64,000 nucleotides of DNA from Bacteroidota bacterium (GCA_016702705.1 JADJDM010000006.1:248001-312000); one strand, 5' to 3'. Counted from the stretch's first letter, positions 9,201-19,486 are shown. The notes: a model not told the origin generated them from the letters alone. Numbers and translations are program-made.

Positions 9201-10010
9201 ATGCAAAATACAATTGAAGCCGCTTGGCAAAATAGAGAATTATTAAACGATGCTAAAACGCAAGAAACAATTAATGCTGTTATTGAACAATTAGATAAGG
9301 GAAGCATGCGTGTTGCAGAGCCTTTAGCTGACGGCTCGTGGAAGGTAAATGATTGGATTAAGAAGGCAGTTATTATGTATTTCCCTATTCGTAAAATGGA
9401 AACAATGGAATTAAAACCATTTGAGTTTTACGATAAAATGGCATTGAAACAAGATTACGCAGGGCTTGGTGTACGTGTTGTACCAGGTGCAATTGCCCGT
9501 TATGGTGCTTATGTGGCAAAAGGTGTTATTATGCTGCCTAGCTTTGTAAACATTGGTGCTTTTGTAGATAGCGGCACTATGGTAGATACTTGGGCAACTG
9601 TAGGTAGCTGTGCTCAAATAGGAAAGAATGTGCATTTAAGCGGTGGTGTTGGAATTGGCGGAGTTTTAGAGCCAGTGCAAGCCGCTCCGGTTATTATAGA
9701 AGACAATTGTTTTATTGGTTCGCGTTGCATTGTTGTAGAAGGTGTGCATGTGGGAAAAGAAGCAGTTTTAGGTGCAAATGTTGTATTAACACAATCAACC
9801 AAAATAATTGACGTTACAGGAAAAGACCCAATTGAAATGAAAGGTATTGTTCCAGAAAGAAGTGTAGTAATTCCGGGGTCTTATACAAAACAATTTCCTG
9901 CAGGAGAATTTCAAGTACCTTGCGCATTGATTATTGGAAAAAGAAAAGAAAGTACAGATTTAAAAACATCATTAAACGATGCCTTAAGAGAAAACAATGT
10001 AGCAGTTTAA
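9201..10010 (+). CDS. dapD: 2,3,4,5-tetrahydropyridine-2,6-dicarboxylate N-succinyltransferase
   Basis: The 269-residue length matches DapD. The N-terminal helical domain is followed by the left-handed beta-helix of hexapeptide repeats (RYGAYVAKGVIMLPSFVNIG, DTWATVGSCAQIGKNVH, SRCIVVEGVHVGKEAVLGAN). The enzyme transfers succinyl from succinyl-CoA to tetrahydrodipicolinate in the lysine and meso-diaminopimelate branch, in the cytoplasm. The motif GVGIGGVLEPVQAAPVIIED is diagnostic for the succinyl (not acetyl) family. It is transcribed alone. Confidence 0.97.
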   Translation: MQNTIEAAWQNRELLNDAKTQETINAVIEQLDKGSMRVAEPLADGSWKVNDWIKKAVIMYFPIRKMETMELKPFEFYDKMALKQDYAGLGVRVVPGAIARYGAYVAKGVIMLPSFVNIGAFVDSGTMVDTWATVGSCAQIGKNVHLSGGVGIGGVLEPVQAAPVIIEDNCFIGSRCIVVEGVHVGKEAVLGANVVLTQSTKIIDVTGKDPIEMKGIVPERSVVIPGSYTKQFPAGEFQVPCALIIGKRKESTDLKTSLNDALRENNVAV

Positions 10011-10053
10011 TTTTGGCTCAATTTTTATAGTAGAGAAACAAAAAAATTAAAAC

Positions 10054-10699
10054 ATGAAAACACTTACTATCATTTTCGCTTTGCTCCTTTTTGTGAGTAC
10101 TAATGCCTTTTCTCAAAAAACACTTGACAAAGTTGTAAATGAGACCTGCGACTGCATGAACAAAGCACCCATTAAAGATAATATGAATGGAGATGAGTTT
10201 CAAGAAATGATTGGCACTTGTTTAACTAAACCTTTAGGAGATAATTACGAAAAACTTTGTAAAGAACTAAAAATAGTGAACGATGGTTCTACAGAATCTT
10301 TACCAACAACTCGGTCAAAAATCGCTTCTAAACTATTATCAGATTGTCCGAAATTTATGGAACTATCTATGAAGGTTGAAGACAACAAAACAAAACAAAA
10401 AAACATTGATGGAACTATTAATGCAGAAGAAGTAGGAAAAACAGGGACAGCAACAGGAGTTGTTAAATCTATAGATAAAAAAGATTTTTATTTAATTAGC
10501 ATTACAAATACAGCTGGTTCAAAAGAATCATTTATTTGGTTACGTTATTTCACAGGTAGTTCTAGCTTTGAAAACAATCCTGCCGCACAAGTTGGAAAAA
10601 CATCACTGTTACGTATCGCGAAATAAAATTGTATTCGCCAACTGAGGCCGATTATATTACTTACAAAGAAATTATTGAAATTAAATACAACGACTAATT
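10054..10699 (+). CDS. Exported hypothetical protein (probable frameshift near the end)
   Basis: The open piece ends at 10626 (190 residues) and starts with a signal peptide (MKTLTIIFALLLFVSTNAFSQ). The first half is helical with conserved Cys (NETCDCMNKAP, IGTCLTKP, LCKELK, SDCPKFMEL), probably two disulfides. The second half looks like a small beta-barrel/OB-like domain (TGTATGVVKSIDKKDFYLISI). Just after the stop, the frame shifted by one reads EIKLYSPTEADYITYKEIIEIKYND and then a stop at 10699, a convincing C-terminus for the beta domain. The family is common in Bacteroidota but I cannot name a function. Confidence 0.65.
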
Positions 10700-10702
10700 A
10701 AT

Positions 10703-11659
10703 TTGAAGAAGTTTCTGGTAATACAAACTGCATTTATTGGTGATGCCATTTTAGCCTCTTCTATTTTAGAAAAGTTGCATGCTTATTATCCTGAAGCTAA
10801 GATAGATTTATTAGTTAGAAAAGGAAATGAATCGCTTTATGCAAACCCTCCTTATTCAAACGAATGTATTGTTTGGAACAAACAAGAATGCAAATACAGC
10901 AGTTTATTTAATTTACTTAAAACAATAAAACAAAGTAAATACGATGTAGTTGTAAACCTGCACCGCTTTGCTAGCTCGGGTTATTTAACAGCTTTTTCAA
11001 AAGCAAAACAAACAATTGGATTTGATAAAAATCCACTTTCCTTTTATTTAATAAAAAAGTAAAACATGATATTGGAACAGGCAAACACGAAGTAGAACGC
11101 AATCAAGAATTAATAGCCTCTTTAACCGACAAACAATTTGCGAAACCAAAATTATATCCTTCGGCTGCTAACTTTAGCAAAGTTGAAAATATAAAAAGGA
11201 AAATATGTTTGCATGGCGCCATCTTCTGTTTGGTTTACAAAACAATTACCCATTCATAAATGGGTTGAATTGTGTAGTAACCAAAATGCTGACACCAATA
11301 TCTATTTATTAGGTGCTGCAAACGATTCAGGAATTTGCGAAGAAATAAAAACAAATCAAATAATAAAAACATCGTAAACCTTGCGGGTAAATTAAATTTA
11401 TTGGATTCATGTGCTTTATTAAAAGATGCTGAAATGAATTATGTAAATGATTCAGGACCTTGCATCTTGCATCTGCCATGAATGCCCCAACAACTGCTTT
11501 CTTCTGCTCTACTATTCCTGCATTTGGCTTTACACCATTGGCAGATAAATCAATCGTAATAGAGGTAAAAGAAAATTAGATTGTCGCCCTTGCGGTTTAC
11601 ATGGCCACAAGGCTTGTCCTAAAGGTCATTTTAAATGTGGGAATGATATTGAGTTGTAA
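10703..11659 (+). pseudogene. Glycosyltransferase family 9 (ADP-heptose:LPS heptosyltransferase-like), multiply frameshifted
   Basis: The first piece, 10703-11062, reads KKFLVIQTAFIGDAILASSI, the typical GT9 N-terminus with its GDAIL motif; it probably starts at a TTG or after a lost base. Downstream, pieces in changing frames complete the family: TGKHEVERNQELIASL, SSVWFTKQLPIHKWVEL, NIYLLGAANDSGICEE, NLAGKLNLLDSCALLKDAE, ASAMNAPTTAFFCSTIPAFG, and a Cys-rich end (CRPCGLHGHKACPKGHF). At least four shifts occur in about 600 bases. Members add heptose or related sugars to lipopolysaccharide core. Either a true pseudogene or a low-accuracy patch of assembly. Confidence 0.8.
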
Positions 11660-11712
11660 TTACTCCATTTGATTTTTAATCAAACTTCTATTATACACTT
11701 GTACCAAAGCTT

Positions 11713-13551
11713 TTAATCGTTTTCTATTTCGGGTTTATCTATACAAGTATTTAAGTTTGACAACACAAGTAAATTCCTGCCATTAATCTGAATTATTTCC
11801 TTTGTTTCTTTCCCATTAAAAGAACACATTACATTTTTATAAAAATATTGGTATTGGTCGTTATGATAATTAATTGCATAGCGTGTTGCAGTTGAGTCAA
11901 AAATATTTGTTCCAAAAGCAAAATACTTTTCATCATAATTTAATTGTCCTAATACAGAAGGCATAATATCTATTTGCTGAGTGATAGCTGAATCAACACC
12001 TTTAAGCGAGTTATCTCCTTTAAAATAAAGTAATGGAATTTGGAATGAACCAACTGCCGAATAAGCAAAATCATCACTCGGAGCACCTGTATGATCGGCT
12101 GTTACAACAAACAATGTGTTTTTATACCAAGCTTCTTTTTTAATTCTATTGAAAAATAATCTTAACGCATTATCCGTGTACTGTACACACTTATAGATTG
12201 GCAACTTGCCACCTTTAAATTGTTGTTTGTATTTATCTGGAATAGTAAAGGGATGATGAGAACTTAAAGTAAATACAGTGGAAACAAAAGGCTGCTTCAT
12301 TTCATTTAATTCTTTTGCGTAGTTTAACAAAAAAGGCTCATCCCAAATTCCCCAACTGCCATCTGCATCAGCCTCATTATTATATTCTGTTCTTCCGTAA
12401 TATTCTTCTATTCTAGCTAATTTACAATACGAATCAAAACTCAATGTTCCATTTTTACCACCATGGTAAAATGAACTGTTATACCCTTTGTTTTTTAAAA
12501 CAGAGGCAAGCGAAGAAATTTTATTGCTACTATAAACAGTATTCAAATATGCTTCATTTAAAGAAGGGATGGAAGAAAGCACTGCAGGAATTCCTTCTAT
12601 CGAACGCTTGCCATTGGCATAAGAATTAACACAACAATAACTCTCTTTCATTAAAGAATCTAAAAAAGGCGAATAACTTATACCTCCACCTAATCCAGTA
12701 TATTCCTTTGAAAAACTTTCCAACAAAATAATTACAACATTTGAATTACTAAATTTGGAACCACTCTTTTTGATATGATAAGGAGAATATATTTTATTTA
12801 CTTCCTCCTCACTAAAATAATTTTTCTCTTCCATGGATGTAAGAGAAGTAGATTTTGCAATGGTAAATGGCGTATTCAATACCAAAGGAATTGAATTAGG
12901 AGCAACATTATCACCTGCGTTTACAACATCTATAGGGATTAATTGCAAACCTCCCCGCATTCCTATTATAGTTAATCCTATAACAAAAACAAAAACAAGA
13001 CTTTTTAATGCAATAGATTTAATTGTGTTCGTTTCAAATTCTTTACCCTTATCGTACCACCTAAAAAAGGCATTATATATATAATGTAAGGCAACAACAA
13101 ATGCAATTCCAATTACAAACACATACCAAAAATCTTTCAGAAACAAAGGCAATAAGGCGCCCATATCTGCTTGCTCACTCATTAACTTAAACACATCAAA
13201 AGTAGTGCGCTTATGAATAAACTCGAAGTAGGCAAAATCAACGCAATTAGCAAACAATGCAATACTATTGGTTAGTAAGAAAATAAATTTTAAAATCCAT
13301 CTTACTATTTTATTATTGCTAAAATTTACGGGGAAAGCTAAAAAAACAATCAACAAAGCATTGGAGTAAAGCAATGGAACAAGATCAAAACGAATACCGA
13401 ACCAACTTACTTTTAAAAACTCTACAAAACCAATCTCAGGAAAATTACCTTTATTAAAAAGAAAGAAAAATAACCTACAATCAGCATAAGCCAATAATAC
13501 AAGGCCAATGCATAAAAGCAAGAGTTTTATTCGCCTGAAATAAGCATTCAA
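11713..13551 (-). CDS. LTA synthase / phosphoglycerol transferase-like membrane sulfatase-fold enzyme
   Basis: The 612-residue protein has about five N-terminal membrane helices (residues 8-210) and a C-terminal alkaline-phosphatase/sulfatase-fold domain from about 270. Metal-site motifs are visible: NVVIILLESFSKEY (first metal ligand Glu), ANGKRSIEGIPAVLSS at the nucleophile region, and VVTADHTG near the end. This family transfers phosphoglycerol or phosphoethanolamine-type groups to cell-envelope glycans or lipids; the true substrate in Bacteroidota is not established. It is intact, unlike its neighbours, and ends 17 bases from the purA start-side gene, so the two may be cotranscribed (purA first). 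Confidence 0.85.
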   Translation of the reverse strand: MNAYFRRIKLLLLCIGLVLLAYADCRLFFFLFNKGNFPEIGFVEFLKVSWFGIRFDLVPLLYSNALLIVFLAFPVNFSNNKIVRWILKFIFLLTNSIALFANCVDFAYFEFIHKRTTFDVFKLMSEQADMGALLPLFLKDFWYVFVIGIAFVVALHYIYNAFFRWYDKGKEFETNTIKSIALKSLVFVFVIGLTIIGMRGGLQLIPIDVVNAGDNVAPNSIPLVLNTPFTIAKSTSLTSMEEKNYFSEEEVNKIYSPYHIKKSGSKFSNSNVVIILLESFSKEYTGLGGGISYSPFLDSLMKESYCCVNSYANGKRSIEGIPAVLSSIPSLNEAYLNTVYSSNKISSLASVLKNKGYNSSFYHGGKNGTLSFDSYCKLARIEEYYGRTEYNNEADADGSWGIWDEPFLLNYAKELNEMKQPFVSTVFTLSSHHPFTIPDKYKQQFKGGKLPIYKCVQYTDNALRLFFNRIKKEAWYKNTLFVVTADHTGAPSDDFAYSAVGSFQIPLLYFKGDNSLKGVDSAITQQIDIMPSVLGQLNYDEKYFAFGTNIFDSTATRYAINYHNDQYQYFYKNVMCSFNGKETKEIIQINGRNLLVLSNLNTCIDKPEIEND

Positions 13552-13567
13552 AGCAATAAGAATTAAA

Positions 13568-14852
13568 TTATTTTACAAGTACTTCATTCATCATTATCGT
13601 TTGCTTTCTATCAGGACCAATAGAAACAACTTTAATAGGAACACCTGTTTCCTTTTCGATGAACTTTACATAATCAGTTAACTCAACTGGCAATTGCTCT
13701 TGGCTATCCATTTGAGTAAGGTCAACTTTCCAACCTTTCATTTCAATGTAAACAGGTTCAACTGCTTCATCAATGATGTCGTAAGGAAGATAATCTATGG
13801 TTTCACCTTTGAATTTATAGTGAGTACAAACTTTAATTGTATCGAACTCGCTTAAAATATCTGCTTTCATCATCATTAACTCAGTAACTCCGTTAATCAT
13901 AATCGCGTAATTTAATGCTGGTAAATCTAACCAACCACAACGACGTGGGCGACCAGTTGTAGCACCAAATTCACGCCCTACAGCACGAATTTGTTCTCCC
14001 ACTTCATCATTTAGTTCAGTAGGGAAAGGTCCGCTACCAACACGTGTGCAATATGCTTTAAAAATTCCGATTACATTTCCGATATTACCTGGAGCAACAC
14101 CTAAACCTGTACAAGCACCTGCAGTAACAGTATTTGATGAAGTAACAAAAGGGTAAGTCCCAAAATCAATATCTAATAAAGAACCTTGTGCGCCTTCTGC
14201 CAATATTTTTTTTCCTGCTTTCATTGCCTTATTAATGAAAAGCTCACTATCAATATGCTTTAATTCGTTTAGCACTTCAATACCTTCAAAAAATGCAGGC
14301 TCTAATTCAGCTAAATTATATTCGTAATTATGAAAAGCTAAGATTTGTTTGTGTTTAGCTACCAATGCTTCATACTTTTGTTTGAAAGCTGGGCTACTGA
14401 TATCACCAACACGAAGACCATTTCTTCCGGTTTTATCCATATACGTTGGTCCAATACCTTTTAAGTAGAACCAATTTTATCTTTTCCTTTTGCTGCTTCC
14501 AGAAGCTGCATCAATTAAACGATGAGTAGGCAAAAATTAAATGAGCACGTTTAGAAATGTACAATTTTGCTTTCACATCAACACCCATTTTCTTTAGCGC
14601 ATCAATCTCCTTTTTGAAAATAACTGGGTCGATTACAACTCCATTACCAACAACATTAAGGTTACCATCATGAAAAATACCACTTGGGATTGTATGTAAA
14701 ACGTGTATTATTCCGTTAAACTCTAATGTATGACCTGCGTTTGGACCGCCCTGAAAACGTGCGATTATATCATATTTTGGGGTTAAAACATCAACGATTT
14801 TACCTTTTCCTTCGTCTCCCCACTGCAATCCTAATAAAACATCTGCGCTCAT
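13568..14852 (-). CDS. purA: Adenylosuccinate synthetase (frameshifted)
   Basis: The N-terminal piece (14511-14852, start MSADVLLGLQWGDEGKGK) has the PurA P-loop motif GDEGKGKIVD, and the C-terminal piece (13568-14440) has GARATTGRPRRCGWLDL-type motifs (FGATTGRPRRCGWLD). Between them PTHRLIDAASGSSKGKDKIG and KGIGPTYMDKTGRNG are readable across frames, so base shifts at about 14465 and 14525 break one normal gene of about 425 residues. The enzyme makes adenylosuccinate from IMP, aspartate and GTP in purine synthesis. A start 36 bases upstream is possible, but residue 13 Met fits the family. Confidence 0.93.
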
Positions 14853-15052
14853 AGTAATATATAATTGTAAAAAGTCAAAATTACCCAAAAAAAGCCCGTA
14901 GAATACCCGTTTTAATAATTTGTTAATATGTTTGAGAAAAACAGATTTAATCGCCTAAACAAGGAAAACAGGCCAACATAAAAAATTTTTCGTGCGATTT
15001 ATGGATTTTTAAAACACCTGCCATCATAAGAGCAAACAAAAACAAACGCATT

Positions 15053-16738
15053 ATGAAAAAATTAATTCTTACCCTCGCAATAGTTACAAACCTTGTAACA
15101 ATTAGTAAAGCAGCCAACGGCGACAAACAAGTAAAATCAAAACCCGAAAAAGTTACCGTATACATGAACGGGGCTCAGGTTTACCGAAACGCAGAACTTA
15201 CTTTGCAAACCCGGGCAAAACCATATTTTTGAAGGTTTGGAAGCCTACATCGACCAAACAAGTATACAAGCTGGCGGTAAAGGAAATTACATTATTACTG
15301 ATGTTCAATATCAAATTTATAATCCTGAACTGCAAACCATTCGCAATGCTGGCGACACTAAGTATAATAAAACACTTCGTCAACTCAACGACTCAATCGA
15401 AAACATGTATTCTGATTTTAAAGAGTTAACAATAAAAAAAGAAGCTTTAACTCTTGAAAAAGGCGTATTACTTAACAACCGTTTATACAAAGGCGAATCA
15501 AAGAAAGACTCATTGGAACTACTAAAAAATGGTTTAGTGTTCCTAAGAGAAAAACTAAACAATATCAATATCGAATTATTAAAAATTGAGAAACAAGAAT
15601 CAGTTTTAAATAAGAAGAAAGAAAAAATCGAAAACAGAATTAATGAAATTAATAATGAACTTAGTCAAATGAGCATGCCTGTTGATGTTCAAAAAACAGA
15701 TTACAGAATTGTTGTTGATGTAATTGCTGATGCTGCAACACCTGCAATTATTAATGTGAATTACTATGTAAACGGGGCAAATTGGACGCCAATTTATGAC
15801 TTAAGAACAGATGGAGTTGAAAGCTCAATAAAATTAACATACAAAGCTTTAGTAAAACAAAATACAGGTGCAGATTGGAAAGATGTTCGTTTAACTTTAT
15901 CCACAGGAAATCCAAAACAAAGTTTTAATATTCCAAACATGAGTACTTGGTATTTAGGAGCAACTGTTTACAATAATAAAGGGAAAGCATATAAAAAAGA
16001 GATCAGGAAATGATGATATGAAATCACTTGCATACAATAATGGTCCAACAAGCACCGCTACAGGATCCACTTTATGACGCAGAGACAATGTTAGATGCCA
16101 ATTCCAGTTCGGAATACACAGTAATGAGCGACAATATTGTACAAGCTGATTTTGAAATTAAATTACCTTACACAATTCCATCAGATAACAAAGCGCACAT
16201 TGTTTCTGTTATGAGTAAAGAACTACCAACCAAATACGTTTACAAAGCAGTTCCTAAATTAGATATGAATGCATACTTAACAGCACGTAACAAGTTGGGA
16301 AGACATGAATTTATTACCAGGGCAAGCAACTTTATTTTCTCTGGAACTTATGTTGGTCAAACTTATTTAAACTCCAATGGAAATAAGCGATACATTAGAC
16401 TTAACACTTGGACAAGATAAAAGCATTGTAATTAAACGAGAAAAACAAAAGACAAAATCAAAGAAAAGATGTTGGACAATGACAAACTTTACACCTTTGC
16501 TTACGAAATCAACATTAAAAATGGTAAACAAAAAAAATAGAAATTGAAATTCAGATCAATTGCCTTTATCAAGTAACAAACAAGTAGTAATTGAAAAGGA
16601 AAATATTTCAAACGCAAGTTACAATGAAAACAATGGTTTTTTAACTTGGAAACAAAACATAAAAGCAAAGGATAGCAAGAAAATTAGCTTTAGTTATATT
16701 ATAAGGCACCGAAAGAAATTCCAATTGCAGTGAGGTAA
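15053..16738 (+). CDS. DUF4139/DUF4140 protein, mucoidy-inhibitor MuiA-like (frameshifted)
   Basis: It starts with a signal peptide (MKKLILTLAIVTNLVTISKA) followed by the N-terminal DUF4140 motif VTVYMNGAQVYRNAELTL. The largest piece (15237-16013) contains a coiled coil (about residues 110-200 of the whole) and the start of DUF4139 (YYVNGANWTPIYDLR, QNTGADWKDVRLTLSTGNP). 16028-16420 and shifted pieces up to 16738 carry the rest. At least four base shifts interrupt it. The last 28 codons are nearly duplicated at 24104-24194; that copy also shows where a base is lost in this one. The function is unknown beyond the cell envelope. Confidence 0.8.
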
Positions 16739-16744
16739 TTAGTT

Positions 16745-16780
16745 TAAGAAGCTATCTCAAAAGGGCAGCTTTTTTTATTT
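16745..16780 (+). terminator. Weak T-tailed hairpin between convergent genes
   Basis: AAGCT and AGCTT flank a 13-base loop and the right arm runs into a run of seven T. It lies between the DUF4139 stop and the end of the antiporter gene. The stem is short, so this is a tentative call. Confidence 0.3.
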
Positions 16781-16790
16781 TATGAATTAG

Positions 16791-18017
16791 CTAATATTTC
16801 GCTAATAATTTCTTAATACTCAACCCTTGAACTAAAATAGAAAATAGTACAATACAATAAGTACTAACAATAAACAAACTGCTTCCTTCAACTTTATTAA
16901 ATATAGAGAGAGCTAATGCAATTGAAATACCACCTCTTAAACCACCCCATGTTAAAACCATTAAATTCAATCTCTTGTTTTTCTCTTTTCTATTAAAAAT
17001 AAAAAATGCTGGTAATAAAGAAATGTAACGGGCAACAAGCGAAACAAAAATTAAAATTACGCCAATTACGATATATAAAATATCAAATGGAACTAAAAAT
17101 ATTTCTAAACCCATTAACACAAACAAAATCGTGTTACATATTTCATCAATCAACTCCCAAAATTTATCGACGTACTCAGTGGTTACATCTGACATTGCAT
17201 TTTCCTTTCCTTTATTTCCTATGAGCAGTCCTGCAACTACCATTGCCAAAGGGCCGGAAGCATGGAAATGAGACGCAATAGAATAACCTGCTGTAACAAT
17301 TGCAAGAGTAACTAATATTTCTGTTTGGTAGTGATCAATTGTCTTCATCATCAAATATCCAATATAGCCAATAACCAAACCAATTCCAATACCACCAAAT
17401 ACTTCAACAGAAAATATCTTCATTACATTCCCAAAAGTAAAGGCATCTGAACCACCTGAAATTAAAGAAAAAATAATTGCAAAAATAACAACCCCTACTC
17501 CATCGTTAAACAAAGACTCTCCAATAATTTCGGTCTTTAATTTTTTTGGTATTTTATATTGTGACAAAATACCTATAACTGCAATTGGATCTGTAGGAGA
17601 AATAAGTGCTCCGAACAAAAAACAGGAAACCAAATTTATATTAACTCCAAAAAGCTCAACAATAAAATAAGTAAGCAATCCAATTATTAAAGTTGAAATT
17701 ATAACACCTAAAGTTGCATAGGTAAAAACTGTTCCTCTAGAACCTTTTAATTGAGCAATATTAACATGCAACGAACCTGCAAATAGCAGAAAGCAGAGGA
17801 TAAAATCGAGAACAAACGAACTAAAATCAAAATCAGTTAAAAAATTACGAAGTGGTGAAATAGAAGTTGGATTGTATACTTCTACCAATTTTAATGCAAT
17901 ACCAATAACTACACTAATAAACATAACACCGATGGTAGTAGGTAATTTCAACCATTTATGATTAATGTATCCAAAAATGGCGGAAATAGAAATAATTATC
18001 GCGAAAAATTCAAGCAT
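16791..18017 (-). CDS. Na+(K+)/H+ antiporter, CPA1/NhaP family
   Basis: The protein has about 12 membrane helices. The CPA1 signature motifs are present: ISPTDPIAVIGILSQ and the ion-binding ESLFNDGVGVVIF (Asn-Asp pair). It exchanges Na+ or K+ for protons across the inner membrane. I chose the Met at 18017 (MLEFFAIIISISAIFG) over the one at 18083, because the extra 22 residues are not membrane-compatible and include sequence shared with the intergenic region. It is the third gene after the Crp/Fnr regulator and panD on the same strand, with a gap of 78 bases to panD. Confidence 0.9.
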   Translation of the reverse strand: MLEFFAIIISISAIFGYINHKWLKLPTTIGVMFISVVIGIALKLVEVYNPTSISPLRNFLTDFDFSSFVLDFILCFLLFAGSLHVNIAQLKGSRGTVFTYATLGVIISTLIIGLLTYFIVELFGVNINLVSCFLFGALISPTDPIAVIGILSQYKIPKKLKTEIIGESLFNDGVGVVIFAIIFSLISGGSDAFTFGNVMKIFSVEVFGGIGIGLVIGYIGYLMMKTIDHYQTEILVTLAIVTAGYSIASHFHASGPLAMVVAGLLIGNKGKENAMSDVTTEYVDKFWELIDEICNTILFVLMGLEIFLVPFDILYIVIGVILIFVSLVARYISLLPAFFIFNRKEKNKRLNLMVLTWGGLRGGISIALALSIFNKVEGSSLFIVSTYCIVLFSILVQGLSIKKLLAKY

Positions 18018-18095
18018 ATTACAAAAGTAATGTAAAAAAACAAACTTTACATTTTTATATGCAAACTTGGTTATTAAAACCAACTTAAATTAATT

Positions 18096-18440
18096 CTAAA
18101 TAGAATTATCAAACTTTGGGAAAACAATTTTTGGTTTAAACTTTTTTGCTTCTTCTAGTTTCATTCCAGCGTAAGCAATAATAATTACTTTATCACCTTT
18201 ACTTATTTTTAATGCAGCTGGTCCATTCATGCATATTTCTCCTGTTCCACGTTTTCCAGTAATAACATAAGTTATTAATCTTTCTCCATTTCGATGGTTA
18301 ATCACATGCACTTGTTCACCTTCTATTAGGCCAACAGCATCCATTAAATTTTCATCAATTGTAATACTACCAATGTATTCAATATTTGCCTCAGTAACAA
18401 AAGCATTATGTATTTTTGATTTTAAGACTTGTAACTCCAT
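18096..18440 (-). CDS. panD: Aspartate 1-decarboxylase
   Basis: The 114-residue protein, starting MELQVLKSKIHNAF, matches PanD. The self-cleavage site Gly-Ser that makes the pyruvoyl cofactor is in EYIGSITID, and the active-site region NGERLITYVITGKRGTGEIC and the C-terminus FKPKIVFPKF fit the family. It converts aspartate to beta-alanine for pantothenate and CoA. The gene lies 2 bases after the Crp/Fnr gene, so they are probably cotranscribed; panD is normally found with other pan genes, none of which are here. The Met at 18467 is within the regulator gene and is unlikely. Confidence 0.93.
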   Translation of the reverse strand: MELQVLKSKIHNAFVTEANIEYIGSITIDENLMDAVGLIEGEQVHVINHRNGERLITYVITGKRGTGEICMNGPAALKISKGDKVIIIAYAGMKLEEAKKFKPKIVFPKFDNSI

Positions 18441-18442
18441 AA

Positions 18443-19138
18443 TTAATTTTCTGATACCATATCCCACAAAAGTTTAGGTTTCACTATGGTTATTTTTGTT
18501 CCTTTACTTGTTATTATATTTTGATCCTTAAATATTCTTAACATTCTAACCAATGTTTCTTTTGCCGTTCCAACAAAACCTGCAAAATCATCACGACTTA
18601 TAGCAATCTTAACCGATTTTAAATTTTCATCATTTCGTTGATAAACACTACTTAAAATAAGTAAACTTAAAGCCACTCTCTCTTTTACTGCATACTGAGA
18701 AAAAATTGTCATTTTATTTATCCATACAGAAAATTCCTTTGACAAAACACCTAATAGTTTGCGAGCTAAATGAGACGACTTACTTATTATACTATTAAAA
18801 ATTTCCCTTGGAATAAAAGAAACAACCACTTGATCCATAGCCATTGCAGATACTGGATGTGGTTCTTCCGCCAATAATGGACGATACCCAAAGTAATCTC
18901 CTTTCTTATATATATAAACTATGCTTTGTTTACCATCGGCATTTGTTTGGAAAATTTTTACTTTTCCTTTCCTAATTATATAAACTCCTTTCGAGAAACT
19001 ATTTTGCTTAAACATATACTCACCCTTCTTATATTCTATTCTCGTCATTTTATCTTTTAATAATAATGCTTCACTTGCTGTAAGAAAATCAAAAAAGGAA
19101 GATGATTTTAAATGATATTTTTCTATGTTATACTCCAT
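18443..19138 (-). CDS. Crp/Fnr-family transcriptional regulator
   Basis: The 231-residue protein has an N-terminal cyclic-nucleotide-binding fold (about 20-125, KKGEYMFKQNSFSKGVYIIRKGKVKIF) and a C-terminal Crp-type HTH (about 165-225). The recognition helix GTAKETLVRMLRIFK carries the Glu and Arg expected to read TTGA half-sites. It lacks the N-terminal Cys cluster of oxygen-sensing Fnr, so it is more likely to sense another signal. Two 14-bp palindromes matching Fnr-type sites lie in its promoter region (19173-19186 and 19473-19486), suggesting autoregulation and control of the divergent kamA operon. Confidence 0.92.
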   Translation of the reverse strand: MEYNIEKYHLKSSSFFDFLTASEALLLKDKMTRIEYKKGEYMFKQNSFSKGVYIIRKGKVKIFQTNADGKQSIVYIYKKGDYFGYRPLLAEEPHPVSAMAMDQVVVSFIPREIFNSIISKSSHLARKLLGVLSKEFSVWINKMTIFSQYAVKERVALSLLILSSVYQRNDENLKSVKIAISRDDFAGFVGTAKETLVRMLRIFKDQNIITSKGTKITIVKPKLLWDMVSEN

Positions 19139-19172
19139 GGCTTAATAATATTAATCTTAAATAAAAATAAAG

Positions 19173-19186
19173 TTGACAATTGTCAA
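19173..19186. promoter_or_regulatory. FNR-like operator upstream of the Crp/Fnr gene
   Basis: TTGACAATTGTCAA is a perfect 14-bp palindrome with the Fnr-family spacing (TTGAC, 4 bp, GTCAA). It lies about 35 bases upstream of the regulator's start codon, over its likely promoter. This suggests autoregulation. Confidence 0.7.
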
Positions 19187-19238
19187 TTTTATTTCCAATT
19201 CATTGTTTAATTTTGTAGCATACTTTTTCACACCATAT

Positions 19239-19271
19239 AAACCTGTTGATACCAAGTGTATCAGCAGGTTT
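19239..19271 (+). ncRNA. Strong hairpin in the Crp-kamA divergent spacer (leader or small RNA terminator)
   Basis: AACCTGTTGATAC and GTATCAGCAGGTT form a 13-bp stem (one G-U pair) around the loop CAAGT, extended by an A-T pair and followed by TTTTC. It sits about 265 bases before kamA, downstream of a promoter-like TAATTTTG at 19208. It has no neighbouring gene end to terminate, so it may end a small transcript or form part of the kamA leader. Confidence 0.4.
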
Positions 19272-19472
19272 TCAATTAGTACGCTTCAATCAAAATTTCA
19301 TCTTATTAATTCTAATTCTTTTATCAAATTGTTTTCGACTTCAATTTAACAAAACAAAAATGAATAAAACTAAAAACTTTGTTAAATTAAAATTATTCAA
19401 CACGCTATAAAGCTTGTAAAATCAACCGTTCAAATAAGTCTAAACCTCGGTTTCAAACAATCGACAATCAAA

Positions 19473-19486
19473 TTGATAATTATCAA
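19473..19486. promoter_or_regulatory. FNR-like operator upstream of kamA
   Basis: TTGATAATTATCAA is a perfect 14-bp palindrome identical to the classical Fnr consensus TTGAT-N4-ATCAA. It is 49 bases before the kamA start codon and differs from the site at 19173 only at the third-pair position (T/A for C/G). The adjacent Crp/Fnr regulator is the obvious ligand. Confidence 0.7.
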
